Assembly: GCA_029934835.1 (NCBI GenBank)
Contig: JAOZLL010000009.1
Coordinates: forward strand, 1 to 51,747
Direction of reading: 5' to 3'
Length of the DNA stretch: 51,747 bases
Source of the DNA: Flavobacteriaceae bacterium
GTDB taxonomy: Bacteria > Bacteroidota > Bacteroidia > Flavobacteriales > Flavobacteriaceae
Shown here: positions 25,544-35,091 of the stretch, piece by piece
Numbering within the stretch: position 1 is the first letter of the stretch
Layout: every line of letters starts with the position of its first letter
Notes under the pieces: model-generated
What the model was told of the DNA's origin: nothing
The model's database searches: none
The model's input: the letters and a program-made list of their open reading frames with translations, nothing else
Made by a program: the position numbers and the translations under genes

Positions 25544-27580
25544 TTAGAAATCAAAATACCAATTATTAAGATCTGTTCTAAATCCTAAATTAAACCATGT
25601 TGTTGTCTTATTTTCAAAAATAGCATTAGGTGTTGGTGTACTAAAGTCTCTAACTAATAGACTTCCAAATATTTTTAAATTTGTTGCAGGATTAATTACG
25701 TAACCTGCTTTCAGTTCACCTATAAGTATGTTTGCTTTATTTCCTTGCCCGATTTCAATTCCATAATTATCATTCCGATCAGTATATGAACGGAATATAT
25801 CACCGCCATAACTAAATGTGTCTGTATCGCTGTTATAATCAAAACCTTTGATTCCTGTAGTTAGTTTTATATTCCCAAACCACCTATTTTTTTGATAATC
25901 TGCTATAAAGGTAAATTCTTTAAAGTTGCTACCCCAAAGATGTGCTAAAGGTTGGTTTACATGTCCGTAATTAATCTCTGGTTTAGAATGAGAATAGGTG
26001 TAGGGTTTTACCATATTATATTCAGCTTGTACTAGCAAATTAGGAATCTTAAAAGCATTATAATATTTGGCTCCTACCTGAATTCCATATTTGTTTGCCC
26101 AATAGCCGTCTTTTTTTACGAATTCTTTCATAGTCAACTCATCTAAAATAAATTGAGAGTAGATTTTAATTGAGTTATTTAAGCGATAGTTCAAACTCAA
26201 ACCAAGCATAGCATTACCCGCTTTTGAACCATTAGAAAATTCTAAAGCACGGTAAAAAATTACAGGATTTAGATATTGTACATCAAAACCTTGATCTTCA
26301 GTTTTTGCCCAAATAACACTTTCAAATAATCCGATGTTTAATCTTTTGGTAGCATTCCAACTTAGGTAATGCATTGCCATAAATTTTCTTTTATAGGGTT
26401 CGTTATCATCAGTAAAAAGATTGGTGTCTCGTAACCAAGTCCATGTATTGGTATATTTTATTTTCCAGAAAGTAGTATTGATTTTTAGAAAAGTATAGGG
26501 TGCACCAACATCCGATAAAAATAAAGAGCGATAACCATCACCAATAAAATTACGATCATGACCAAATTGAATGTTAACTTGTTTGAGAGCTTGCACACTC
26601 AAATAACCTGTTGTTAATGGGTAATCAAAGGCATTTCCCTTAAAGCTTTTGGAAAGATCTCTGCCTGGAACAATGGCATAACCATCGCGAGTAGGTTTTA
26701 TAGCACGAGCATAGCGATTAAAATAATCAGCAAAACGACCTTGACTTTCAAATAGAGTAGAGGAGAAGCTAATTTTTGAGCCCAAACCACCTTCTACCCG
26801 TATGGCTCGCGTATTATTATAGGTGTAATCTTGCTCCGAATTATCTTTTCCTAATTGTAAATCGGCGATAGGGTCTAAGTGAAACCAAAAATCATCTCCT
26901 TTAACAGTCAACATGTTTTCGTTCCAAAATTTTCGTCCCAACCAACTGGTTTTTGTTTTGAGTAAACTCTGTTGAATAGAATCTAAATTTACATATTGAG
27001 ATACACTAGCATAACTATAAGGTTTTACAGCCGTATGTGTATTAGTTGCAAATTCATACTTTGATAAATTATGGTAAGTTGGATGTGATAAAGGAATCTG
27101 AAGTACAGATTGAAACTTATTATTCTCAAATTTTGGTGTTGACCTAGAGGTTGTTTTATTTTCTAATGGAGTTTTTTCAGTATTAAAATCTGAATCATGT
27201 TCAGATACTGGATACGGTAAAACAAACTGTTTGTCAATAGGATGATTGTTGTAGGTTGCTGGAGAGAATCGTGGTAGTAAATTAAAAACACGTTTTACTT
27301 CTTGTTTTATAGTATCGTGTGGTGTATTGACATAAAGCACTTCAAAATTTCCTTCTTTAGTTGTACTAAAAACAACTGTAAATGAATCAAATTTTATAGT
27401 ATTAGGCATTTGAAAAAGAGTGTTGAATTCCTGAGTTATTTGATTGATAAAACAAGCTTTTTTATTTTCAATGCTATCTTGTTCACAGTTTGGGTAACTA
27501 GGATATTTTTCTATCTGGGCTTTAGAAATCAATCCAAGAAACAAGAATAAAAATAGCGTTATTTTTTTTATGTAATTCAT
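25544..27580 (-). CDS. RemB/Wzi-like outer-membrane protein with TonB-C-like N-domain
   Basis: The start is set at the ATG at 27578-27580: MNYIKKITLFLFLFLGLISKAQ is a signal peptide, and this start sits five bases after the upstream gene's stop. An upstream ATG (27667) would overlap that gene by 80 bases. The mature protein (about 678 residues with signal) opens with a domain resembling a TonB C-terminal domain: YPSYPNCE...KKACF, FTVVFSTTKEGN and the ending FVLPYPV. The rest is beta-barrel-like, with NRYARAIKPTRDGYAIVPGRDL, NIQFGHDRNFIGDGYRSLFL and FESVIWAKTEDQGFDVQYLNP, as in capsule-assembly Wzi-type and flavobacterial RemB (gliding) proteins. RemB versus Wzi is not resolved. Cotranscribed with the acetyltransferase. 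Confidence 0.82.
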   Translation of the reverse strand: MNYIKKITLFLFLFLGLISKAQIEKYPSYPNCEQDSIENKKACFINQITQEFNTLFQMPNTIKFDSFTVVFSTTKEGNFEVLYVNTPHDTIKQEVKRVFNLLPRFSPATYNNHPIDKQFVLPYPVSEHDSDFNTEKTPLENKTTSRSTPKFENNKFQSVLQIPLSHPTYHNLSKYEFATNTHTAVKPYSYASVSQYVNLDSIQQSLLKTKTSWLGRKFWNENMLTVKGDDFWFHLDPIADLQLGKDNSEQDYTYNNTRAIRVEGGLGSKISFSSTLFESQGRFADYFNRYARAIKPTRDGYAIVPGRDLSKSFKGNAFDYPLTTGYLSVQALKQVNIQFGHDRNFIGDGYRSLFLSDVGAPYTFLKINTTFWKIKYTNTWTWLRDTNLFTDDNEPYKRKFMAMHYLSWNATKRLNIGLFESVIWAKTEDQGFDVQYLNPVIFYRALEFSNGSKAGNAMLGLSLNYRLNNSIKIYSQFILDELTMKEFVKKDGYWANKYGIQVGAKYYNAFKIPNLLVQAEYNMVKPYTYSHSKPEINYGHVNQPLAHLWGSNFKEFTFIADYQKNRWFGNIKLTTGIKGFDYNSDTDTFSYGGDIFRSYTDRNDNYGIEIGQGNKANILIGELKAGYVINPATNLKIFGSLLVRDFSTPTPNAIFENKTTTWFNLGFRTDLNNWYFDF

Positions 27581-27584
27581 CTGT

Positions 27585-28166
27585 TTACTTTTCAATTTTA
27601 GTGACGCAATCATTTTGGAGTTTATAAACTTCATGACTTTCTGGACAAGTTGCCATTCCTTTGTCATTAAAATCTAAACGATGACCAAATTCACTCATCC
27701 AGCCAATTTGTTTTGACGGATTGCCTACAACTAACGCATAAGCTTTAATTTCTTTGGTTACGACAGTGCCAGCACCTATAAATGCATATTCACCAATATC
27801 ATTTCCACAAACAATTGTGGCATTGGCACCAATGCTCGCACCTTTTTTAACTAGGGTTTTTTCGTATTGTCCTCTGCGAACCACAGCACTTCTTGGGTTA
27901 GTAACGTTTGTAAAAACCATTGATGGCCCCAAAAAAACATCATCTTCACAAACCACTCCAGAATAGATTGATACATTGTTTTGAACTTTGACATTCTTAC
28001 CTAAAATTACTTCGGGAGAAATCACCACATTCTGACCAATATTACAATTTTCACCGATACTACAATTGGGCATAATATGACTAAAATGCCAAATTTTTGT
28101 GCCTTTACCAATTTGGCAAGCATCATCTATTACAGCAGTTTCATGTGAAAAATATACTTTTTTCAT
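27585..28166 (-). CDS. WlbB/WbpD-like hexapeptide N-acetyltransferase
   Basis: A 193-residue left-handed beta-helix acyltransferase. Hexapeptide repeats run through HFSHIMPNCSIGENCNIGQN and GKNVKVQNNVSIYSGV, and the active-site region is VFTNVTNPRSAVVRRGQY with a KGASIGANATIVCG follow-on. The sequence resembles UDP-2-acetamido-3-amino-glucuronate N-acetyltransferases of O-antigen synthesis (WlbB/WbpD). The adjacent RemB/Wzi-like gene fits a cell-surface polysaccharide role. The substrate is not shown by the sequence. Confidence 0.88.
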   Translation of the reverse strand: MKKVYFSHETAVIDDACQIGKGTKIWHFSHIMPNCSIGENCNIGQNVVISPEVILGKNVKVQNNVSIYSGVVCEDDVFLGPSMVFTNVTNPRSAVVRRGQYEKTLVKKGASIGANATIVCGNDIGEYAFIGAGTVVTKEIKAYALVVGNPSKQIGWMSEFGHRLDFNDKGMATCPESHEVYKLQNDCVTKIEK

Positions 28167-28406
28167 TTTTAATAGATTAAAAAACGAAATTACTATTATT
28201 TTTTTACATCTAACCCCTAACTTTCTGTAACTATTCTCTCATGAGGTTTTTTACTTAAAAGGCATGAAAACTTTCCTTTCTTTATAAAGGAAATACAAGA
28301 CTAAGAAATCTAGTTTTGTATTTTTGTACTTCTGAAGTGAGATAAACTTAACTGAATAGATACAACTTTCTAAGATATATTTTTTAACTCCTAACTTCCT
28401 TTTTAG

Positions 28407-28414
28407 TAAATTTG
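28407..28414 (+). promoter_or_regulatory. -7 box of the RND gene, decides its start
   Basis: TAAATTTG is an exact TAnnTTTG match. A TTG codon at 28412 lies inside it and cannot be the start of translation from this promoter, so the ATG at 28430 is chosen. Another exact match, TATTTTTG at 28319-28326, could be a second promoter. Confidence 0.6.
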
Positions 28415-28429
28415 CGAAAATTTAAGTTA

Positions 28430-30790
28430 ATGAGTGCTTGGAATGTCATTTCACGGATAATATTAAAAGGCAGAATTTTTGTTCTTTTAGTTATTGCGGC
28501 AATTACTTTTTTCTTGTCGACACAGTGGCAATACACGCATTTTTCTCATACTGAAGCCAATATATTACCAGAGGATCACCCCATAAATTTACAATATAAT
28601 AGCTTTCTAGAGCTCTTTGGTGAAGAAGGAAATCTAATTTTATTAGCCGTTAAAGATACCACGGTCTTTACGCCAGAGAAGTTTAATAATTGGAATGCTA
28701 TTTCTAAAAAACTATCAAGTTTTGATGAGGTTGCTTTTTCAATATCCTTAAGTGATATCCAAAAACTTAAAAAGGATAATAAAAATAAGAAGTTTATTAT
28801 TGAATCTTTAATTAAAGAAAACCCGACGAGTAAGGAGGAAGTTCTAAAAATTAAAGATGAACTTTTTAATCAATTACCTTTTTTTGATAACCTTCTTTTT
28901 AATAAGAATACGGGAACAATACAAACCTTAATTTATCTTAAAAAAGATATTGTCAATACACCTATTCGGAAAAGTTTTGTTCTAGACAAGCTCAATCCGT
29001 TGATTGCCCAATTCGAAAAAAACAATCAATTAGATGTAAGAGTATCAGGAATGCCTTTTATTCGGACGATGAATTCAAGTAACATAAGCAATGAAATGCG
29101 TATGTTTTTAGGCTTGGCACTTTTTGTAACGGCACTAATTTTCTTTTTGTTTTTCCGTTCGTTTAGAGCCACTTTTATCACCATGTTTGTAGTAATTATT
29201 GGTGTAATGTGGGCTTTTGGGTTTATTGGTTTATTCAGATATGAAATATCTATTTTATCAGCCTTAATACCGCCATTATTGATAGTTATTGGTGTTCCAA
29301 ATGCTATATTTTTAATTAATAAATACCAACAAGAAGTACTTAAGCACGGGAATAAAGCACGATCCTTACAACGTGTCATTTCTAATATTGGAAATGCCAC
29401 TCTAATGACAAATTTAACAACAGCTGCAGGTTTTGCCACTTTTATCTTTACACGCAGTCAGTTGTTGAGTGAGTTTGGAATAATTGCTTCGGTAAGTATT
29501 CTAGCCATATTTTTGCTAGCGCTTTTAATCATACCTATCATTTATAGTTTTATGCCAATCCCAAAAGAAAAGCATTTACGCCATCTTAATAAAAAATGGA
29601 TTGATTGGATAATAAATTGGTTTGAAAACACGGTTAGACATCATCGTATTACCATCTACATTACTACGGTAATATTGATTATCATAAGTATGATAGGTGT
29701 CAATCTCATTAAGGTTTCTGGAAGTCTGATAGAGGATATGCCTAAAAACAAAGAGTTTTCTAAAGACATTAAATTTGTGGAAGAAGAGTTTGGTGGCGTT
29801 ATGGCATTAGAATTTTTGATTGATACAAAAAAACCAAAAGGAGTCATGAAATTATCTACCTTTAAAAGGATGGAAAAACTAGATGAAATCATTGATGAAA
29901 TACCCGAACTATCTAAATCAATTTCTATATTAAATGTAGTAAAATATACCAAACAAGCCTTTTATAATAACAACCCAGATTATTACCAATTACCTACTCG
30001 GGAAGAACAGGTATTTATCATGCCTTATGTCAAAAACTCGTCTAATAATGAAAATCTACTACAAACTTATATAGATTCTACGGGACAATATACACGTTTG
30101 ACTACATTCATGAAGGACATTGGTACCGATAAAATGGAACGTATAGAAGAGCGAATAAACGCACGAGTAGAAAAGGTTTTTCCAAAGAAAAAATATGAAG
30201 TTACCATGACAGGAAAAGCTTTAGTGTTTTTAAAAGGAACCAACTACCTTATTAAAAACTTAATCATTTCTTTAGGCTTGGCAATTCTGCTTATTTCCAT
30301 ATTTATGGGATGGATGTTTAGAAGTGTTCAAATGATACTTATTTCTTTAATACCTAATGTGTTACCATTATTGATTACAGCTGGTGTTATGGGCTATTTG
30401 GGTATTCCTTTAAAACCTTCAACAATACTCGTGTTTAGTGTCGCTTTTGGAATTTCTGTAGATGATACGATTCATTTTTTAGCAAAATACCGACAAGAAT
30501 TGCAAGCAAGCAATTGGAAAGTACGTAAATCAGTTTACGCTGCCCTGAGAGAAACAGGCGTGAGTATGTTTTATACTTCAATTGTGCTTTTCTTTGGTTT
30601 CTTAGTATTTACCGTTTCTAGTTTTGGTGGAACAATTGCTCTTGGAGGTTTAGTTTCGGGAACTTTATTAGTGGCTATGCTATCCAATTTACTTTTACTA
30701 CCATCATTGCTATTATCCTTAGAAAACAAAATAGCCAATAAAAAGGTTTTTAAAGAACCTAAGATTGATGTGTTGCCTGATGTGGAGTGA
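28430..30790 (+). CDS. MMPL/RND family transporter
   Basis: A 786-residue integral inner-membrane protein with the RND/MMPL two-half plan: TM1 near 17-35, a periplasmic loop, a bundle of about five helices (about 220-385), TM7 near 410-430, a second loop, and a second helix bundle (about 615-770). Conserved stretches include FLGLALFVTALIFFLFFRSF, GNATLMTNLTTAAGFATF and the SVAFGISVDDTIHF motif (Asp-rich helix of the second half). Likely exports lipids or hydrophobic compounds. Start corrected to the ATG at 28430. The gene's last ~100 bases recur at 31577-31679. Confidence 0.88.
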   Translation: MSAWNVISRIILKGRIFVLLVIAAITFFLSTQWQYTHFSHTEANILPEDHPINLQYNSFLELFGEEGNLILLAVKDTTVFTPEKFNNWNAISKKLSSFDEVAFSISLSDIQKLKKDNKNKKFIIESLIKENPTSKEEVLKIKDELFNQLPFFDNLLFNKNTGTIQTLIYLKKDIVNTPIRKSFVLDKLNPLIAQFEKNNQLDVRVSGMPFIRTMNSSNISNEMRMFLGLALFVTALIFFLFFRSFRATFITMFVVIIGVMWAFGFIGLFRYEISILSALIPPLLIVIGVPNAIFLINKYQQEVLKHGNKARSLQRVISNIGNATLMTNLTTAAGFATFIFTRSQLLSEFGIIASVSILAIFLLALLIIPIIYSFMPIPKEKHLRHLNKKWIDWIINWFENTVRHHRITIYITTVILIIISMIGVNLIKVSGSLIEDMPKNKEFSKDIKFVEEEFGGVMALEFLIDTKKPKGVMKLSTFKRMEKLDEIIDEIPELSKSISILNVVKYTKQAFYNNNPDYYQLPTREEQVFIMPYVKNSSNNENLLQTYIDSTGQYTRLTTFMKDIGTDKMERIEERINARVEKVFPKKKYEVTMTGKALVFLKGTNYLIKNLIISLGLAILLISIFMGWMFRSVQMILISLIPNVLPLLITAGVMGYLGIPLKPSTILVFSVAFGISVDDTIHFLAKYRQELQASNWKVRKSVYAALRETGVSMFYTSIVLFFGFLVFTVSSFGGTIALGGLVSGTLLVAMLSNLLLLPSLLLSLENKIANKKVFKEPKIDVLPDVE

Positions 30791-30809
30791 TGATTTAGGT
30801 AATAGAATT

Positions 30810-31493
30810 TTAGATCTTTAATAAATCATAGTTTATTAGAATATAGGGAACAAAAAAAGGGGTTTCAGTCCCAACATCATAAAACTGATGAATTTCAGTA
30901 AAATAAGTCCCTAAATAAGCGTTTAACCTATTTTTTGAAATACCAATAGCAAAAGTATAGGAAGTATAGTTGAAATATTCTGTATGCAAATAAGAATACT
31001 CTGCCTCAGTACCTTCATTAAAGACATCAGTTACTGCATAATCTGTACCTCTGTCCATAAGTGAGAAACCTAGTTGAGTTTTAAGAACAAAATCATTTTT
31101 TAGGTTAAAATATTTTTCCACCCTAAAATGATAATCAATAATAAGCGTTTTTACAGGGTTATGTTGCGAATCACCATTTTGTCCAAAATTTATTGCATTA
31201 TCGTAAAAAAGCAAATCATATCTAAATGATTGCCCAATACCAAAATTCCACTTTATTTTTTTTGGTGAATAAAATAAAGAATAAGTAATTACCGAACCTG
31301 ATAGGTGTGCATCTTCACTAAAAAATACGTGTGCTCGTTCAGAGCCTCCAGAGTACAGTGCATTAATCCAAATAGGAGTTATTCTAAATTCTGGGCCGAT
31401 ACTAAAGGTGATGGTTTTTGGTTCACTATCCTTTTGTTGTGAATAAACCAGAGAAGAAACAAATAGAAACAAAATAATAAATATATTTTTCAT
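30810..31493 (-). CDS. Beta-barrel-like secreted protein, unknown function
   Basis: A 227-residue protein with a signal peptide ending SLVYSQ near residue 19. The rest has strands alternating hydrophobic and polar residues (FSIGPEFRITPIWINAL, TYSLFYSPKKIKWNFGIGQSF) and an aromatic C-terminal strand (VPYILINYDLLKI), typical of a small outer-membrane beta-barrel. No named family. It lies between two copies of the 3' end of the RND gene and is transcribed opposite to it. No clear promoter was found. Confidence 0.72.
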   Translation of the reverse strand: MKNIFIILFLFVSSLVYSQQKDSEPKTITFSIGPEFRITPIWINALYSGGSERAHVFFSEDAHLSGSVITYSLFYSPKKIKWNFGIGQSFRYDLLFYDNAINFGQNGDSQHNPVKTLIIDYHFRVEKYFNLKNDFVLKTQLGFSLMDRGTDYAVTDVFNEGTEAEYSYLHTEYFNYTSYTFAIGISKNRLNAYLGTYFTEIHQFYDVGTETPFFVPYILINYDLLKI

Positions 31494-31570
31494 AAGTAAA
31501 TTAGCAATAAGTTGTAAATATTGATTAGTAAGATGGGATGTTAGGTTAAATTCTTTATGGAATATTAACG

Positions 31571-31679
31571 TTGAGTAATTTGCTTTTATTGCCCTTATTA
31601 TTGTTATCCCTAGAAAACAAAATAGCCAATAAAAAGGTGTTTAAAGAACCTAAGATTGATGTGTTGCCTGATGTGGAGT
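31571..31679 (+). pseudogene. Duplicated 3' end of the RND transporter gene
   Basis: Bases 31612-31679 match 30721-30788 in 67 of 68 positions. Bases 31577-31611 match 30686-30720 less closely (about 9 differences in 35), but these are mostly synonymous in the RND reading frame, giving LSNLLLLPLLLLSLENKIAN instead of LSNLLLLPSLLLSLENKIAN. The copy lacks the stop: GTGGAGTGA became GTGGAGTAT, with open reading onward to a TAG at 31742. It has no upstream gene body, so it is a remnant. Confidence 0.75.
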
Positions 31680-31733
31680 ATGCTATAAAACTTTTTGCTC
31701 TTATTCTAGAAAGAAAGGTAAATATATTTTCCG

Positions 31734-31741
31734 TAACTTTA
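31734..31741 (+). promoter_or_regulatory. Probable -7 box of the DASS gene
   Basis: TAACTTTA is one base off TAnnTTTG and ends six bases before the ATG at 31747, so a near-leaderless transcript is implied. Confidence 0.35.
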
Positions 31742-31746
31742 TAGCC

Positions 31747-33234
31747 ATGCTTATAAGCGATAAGAATAAAAGAGTTTTATTATTTATTGTTGCAATACTC
31801 ATTGCACTTTTCACTTATTTTTTAGTACCCAAAGATTTATTTCCACAAGCGCCAGCAGTAGCGGCTATGATAGTCTTGATGGCTTTTTTATGGGTGACAG
31901 AATTATTACCACTATCTGTAACCTCATTAATTCCAATTATTTTTTTACCATTGGTCGGCGTAGGAACTTTATCACAGATTACTGCTTATTATGCAAGACC
32001 TATCATTTACTTGTTTCTCGGTGGATTTATTTTAGCAATAGGAATTCAAAAAACAGGATTACACAAACGTATTGCACTCTATTTATTACACAAAATTGGA
32101 GACAAACCACATCAATTAGTCTTGGGTTTTATGATTACCAGCGCATTGATGAGTATGTGGATATCTAATACGGCAACCGTAATGGTTATGATGCCGGTAG
32201 GTTTATCGGTTTTGGAAACAGCAAAAAGTAATGGGCTTTCAGGTAAAAACCTTGCAAATTTAGGCTTAGGAATCATGCTAGGTTTAGCCTATGCTGCTGA
32301 TATTGGTGGAATGGCAACAGTTATTGGTACACCGCCTAATTTGGTATTTTTGGAAATGTATACAGAATTATTTCCTTCTTCACCAGCAGTTGGTTTTGTA
32401 ACTTGGATGATTATGGTATTGCCAATCAGTATACTTTTTTTATTTAGCGGATGGTTGGTTTTAACCAAGTTGGTCTTTAAATTACCCAACCAACGTTTGT
32501 TAGGCGGACATAAAGTTATCGAACAACAATTTCTACAACTAGGAGCAATGACACCTGATGAAAAACGAGCTGGATTAATATTTTTATTTGCAGTAGTTTT
32601 ATGGTTGACAGGTTCAGATATTCAATTAGGAGAGAACTTTATGATTAAAGGATGGAGAAGCGTATTAAGTATCCCCGAATTTAAAGATGCTGCTGTAGCT
32701 ATTTTTGCTGCCATGCTACTTTTTATAGTTCCTTCTACAAATAAACATAAAAGAACCCTACTTAAATGGAAAGACACCGCACAAGTTCCGTGGGGAATAT
32801 TATTGTTATTCGGAGGCGGATTAGCCCTAGCAGGCGGATTTCAATTATCAGGATTAGGACAAATGGTCGGAAATGCATTTTCTAGTTGGCAAGTAGATTC
32901 TCCAACAGTTGCTGTTTTTTCAGTATCTTTTGTACTAACTTTTCTAACAGAGATTACCTCAAATACAGCCATCACTAATCTTATTTTACCAGTCATTGCT
33001 GAAGCATCAAAAGCATTACAAATTGATCCTCGTTTATTGATGATTCCTGCCACTTTATCAGCTAGTTGCGCTTTTATGATGCCAGTTGCTTCACCGACAC
33101 AAGCCATTGTTTTTGGTTCGGGTTATGTCAGTATAAAAGATATGATTAAAGGTGGTTTGTGGTTTAACTTTATCGGAATTATACTCGTATCTGTTATCTT
33201 TTTGGTTTGGGGACGTTTTGTCCTTGGAATTTGA
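31747..33234 (+). CDS. DASS/SLC13 family sodium-coupled anion transporter
   Basis: A 495-residue inner-membrane protein with about 11-12 hydrophobic segments. The DASS signatures are visible: SNTATVMVMMPV (the first SNT motif, near 137-150), IGGMATVIGTPPNLVFLEMY, and the second half's LTEITSNTAITNLILPVIAEA (about 400-420). Family members symport Na+ with dicarboxylates, citrate or sulfate; the substrate cannot be told. Only one promoter candidate is visible. The frame is intact. Confidence 0.9.
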   Translation: MLISDKNKRVLLFIVAILIALFTYFLVPKDLFPQAPAVAAMIVLMAFLWVTELLPLSVTSLIPIIFLPLVGVGTLSQITAYYARPIIYLFLGGFILAIGIQKTGLHKRIALYLLHKIGDKPHQLVLGFMITSALMSMWISNTATVMVMMPVGLSVLETAKSNGLSGKNLANLGLGIMLGLAYAADIGGMATVIGTPPNLVFLEMYTELFPSSPAVGFVTWMIMVLPISILFLFSGWLVLTKLVFKLPNQRLLGGHKVIEQQFLQLGAMTPDEKRAGLIFLFAVVLWLTGSDIQLGENFMIKGWRSVLSIPEFKDAAVAIFAAMLLFIVPSTNKHKRTLLKWKDTAQVPWGILLLFGGGLALAGGFQLSGLGQMVGNAFSSWQVDSPTVAVFSVSFVLTFLTEITSNTAITNLILPVIAEASKALQIDPRLLMIPATLSASCAFMMPVASPTQAIVFGSGYVSIKDMIKGGLWFNFIGIILVSVIFLVWGRFVLGI

Positions 33235-33243
33235 TATGAATGG

Positions 33244-33378
33244 AACGCAGATGATGTGTGATGACACTGATCTACACAGATTTTTTTGAATGGTTTTATA
33301 GTAACGATGATGACACATGATGACGTTGATCTACACAGATATTTAGCGACGATCTGTGGTATCTGTGTCATTAGCGTT
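33244..33378. repeat. Intergenic CAGAT-type repeat unit
   Basis: Two 38-base direct copies start AACGCAGATGATG and AACGATGATGACA and both end TGATCTACACAGAT. A third, inverted fragment (33351-33378) carries GATCTGTGGTATCTGTGT followed by ATTAGCGTT. A repetitive intergenic family is inferred. Confidence 0.6.
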
Positions 33379-33478
33379 CTAATATTTGGGTAGGCTAATA
33401 CTAATAAGTAATTGATTTTGAACATTTTTTAAAATTCTGAATTCTGAATTAACTTTGTTGATTATTTTCACAAATACT

Positions 33479-33523
33479 TTTTTGCTTAACTGTATCCGCC
33501 TAAAGCGGATTACAGAGCAAAAA
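33479..33523 (+). terminator. Long hairpin, possible bidirectional terminator
   Basis: TTTTTGCT pairs with AGCAAAAA and, inside, CTGTATCCGC pairs with GCGGATTACAG (one bulged T), around a CTAAA loop. It is 245 bases past the DASS stop, so it may belong to another transcript; strand uncertain. Confidence 0.5.
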
Positions 33524-33564
33524 TATTTTTGTTTTAATAGTTCTGAATTCTACAATTAGAAAGC

Positions 33565-33572
33565 TATATTTG
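33565..33572 (+). promoter_or_regulatory. -7 box of asnS
   Basis: TATATTTG is an exact TAnnTTTG match, 23 bases before the ATG at 33596. Confidence 0.6.
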
Positions 33573-33595
33573 CAATTCAAATTTAATGACTAGAA

Positions 33596-35029
33596 ATGCA
33601 AAAGACAAGTGTAGCTGATTTATTACAATCAGAAAAAAAAGGAATCGAAGTACATGTTAAAGGATGGGTGCGCAGCTTTCGTAGCAATCGTTTTGTTGCT
33701 TTAAATGATGGTTCAACTATTAATAATATCCAATGTGTAATTGATTTTGAGGCAACTGATGAGAATCTTTTAAAAAGGATTAATACAGGAGCTGCAATTG
33801 CTGTTAAAGGTATTTTAGAAGACAGTCAAGGAAAAGGACAATCGGTAGAAATTAGAGTTACTAAACTAGAAATACTTGGTGATTCAAATCCTGATGATTA
33901 TCCGATACAACCCAAAAAACACAGTTTTGAATTTTTAAGAGAAAATGCACATCTTCGTGTACGAACAAACACATTTAGTGCTGTAATGCGCGTTCGTTCG
34001 GCATTATCTTTTGCAGTACATCAATATTTTACTCAGCATGGATTTTATAATGTGCATACGCCAATTGTAACAGGATCTGATGCAGAAGGAGCAGGCGAGA
34101 TGTTTAGAGTATCAACATTAGATGCTATAAATCCTCCAATGACTGATGAAGGGAAAATTGATTATAGTAAAGATTTTTTTGGAAAAGAAACTAACCTAAC
34201 TGTTTCAGGTCAATTAGAAGCAGAAACTTATGCTATGGCATTAGGTAAGGTCTATACGTTTGGACCAACTTTTAGAGCAGAAAACTCAAATACTACACGT
34301 CACCTTGCTGAATTTTGGATGATTGAACCTGAGGTAGCGTTTAATGATTTAGATGCTAATATGGATTTGGCTGAAGACTTTATTCAAAGTGTTATTAAGA
34401 GTGTATTAGAAACCTGCAAAGATGATTTAGAATTTTTAAACGAGCGTTTTGTAAAAGAGGAGTCACAAAAACCCCAATTACAACGTAGTGACATGTCTTT
34501 ACTAGAAAAATTGCAATTTGTATTAGATAATAATTTCAAACGTGTCAGTTATACAGAGGCTTTTGAAATACTACGAAACTCTAAACCGAATAAAAAGAAA
34601 AAATTTCAATTTCCAGTCAATGAATGGGGTGTTGATTTACAAAGTGAACACGAGCGATTTTTAGTAGAAAAACACTTTAAATGTCCTGTGATATTGTTTG
34701 ATTATCCAGCTACTATCAAAGCATTTTATATGCGTTTAAATGAAGATGGCAAAACGGTACGTGCTATGGATGTATTATTTCCTGGAATAGGTGAAATAGT
34801 TGGAGGTTCGCAACGTGAAGAACGTTTAGATGTGTTAAAAGAAAAAATTAAAGCATTAGATATTGATGAAAAAGAATTGTGGTGGTATTTAGATACACGC
34901 CGTTTTGGTACAGCAGTTCATAGTGGTTTTGGTCTTGGTTTTGAGCGTTTGGTACAGTTTGTTACAGGCATGGGAAATATTCGTGATGTAATCCCATTTC
35001 CAAGAACACCACAAAATGCAGAATTTTAG
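33596..35029 (+). CDS. asnS: Asparagine--tRNA ligase
   Basis: A 477-residue class II synthetase with an N-terminal OB-fold anticodon-binding domain (about 15-105, [20 protein letters not shown]) and a catalytic domain. Motif 2 is in [21 protein letters not shown] and motif 3 in [15 protein letters not shown]. The [10 protein letters not shown] ending is typical of AsnRS; the residue pattern and genome context favour AsnRS over AspRS. It charges tRNA-Asn. rpoN follows about 60 bases later on the same strand. Confidence 0.96.
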   Translation: MQKTSVADLLQSEKKGIEVHVKGWVRSFRSNRFVALNDGSTINNIQCVIDFEATDENLLKRINTGAAIAVKGILEDSQGKGQSVEIRVTKLEILGDSNPDDYPIQPKKHSFEFLRENAHLRVRTNTFSAVMRVRSALSFAVHQYFTQHGFYNVHTPIVTGSDAEGAGEMFRVSTLDAINPPMTDEGKIDYSKDFFGKETNLTVSGQLEAETYAMALGKVYTFGPTFRAENSNTTRHLAEFWMIEPEVAFNDLDANMDLAEDFIQSVIKSVLETCKDDLEFLNERFVKEESQKPQLQRSDMSLLEKLQFVLDNNFKRVSYTEAFEILRNSKPNKKKKFQFPVNEWGVDLQSEHERFLVEKHFKCPVILFDYPATIKAFYMRLNEDGKTVRAMDVLFPGIGEIVGGSQREERLDVLKEKIKALDIDEKELWWYLDTRRFGTAVHSGFGLGFERLVQFVTGMGNIRDVIPFPRTPQNAEF

Positions 35030-35039
35030 ATTTATTTGT

Positions 35040-35077
35040 AACTTTAGACTTTAAAACTTTACACTTTTTAACTTTAT
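35040..35077. repeat. Short ACTTT-repeat spacer
   Basis: Five ACTTT pentamers at irregular spacing fill most of the spacer between asnS and rpoN. The meaning is unclear. Confidence 0.4.
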
Positions 35078-35091
35078 AAATTATACACTCT

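Larger units (their letters stand above)
33235..33595. other. Intergenic region between DASS gene and asnS
   Basis: About 360 bases containing 38-base direct repeats (33244-33281 and 33303-33340), an inverted fragment at 33351-33378, a hairpin at 33479-33523 and the asnS promoter at 33565. Two minus-strand open frames over the repeats are not considered genes. Confidence 0.6.

Noticed and set aside
28319-28326. TATTTTTG as the sole promoter of the RND gene
   Set aside because: A nearer exact match (28407-28414) precedes the ATG; this one may be an additional promoter but cannot be chosen by eye.
33091-33425. Two overlapping minus-strand frames over the intergenic repeats
   Set aside because: They start from repeat DNA and the end of the DASS gene and show low-complexity, His/Thr-rich translation.
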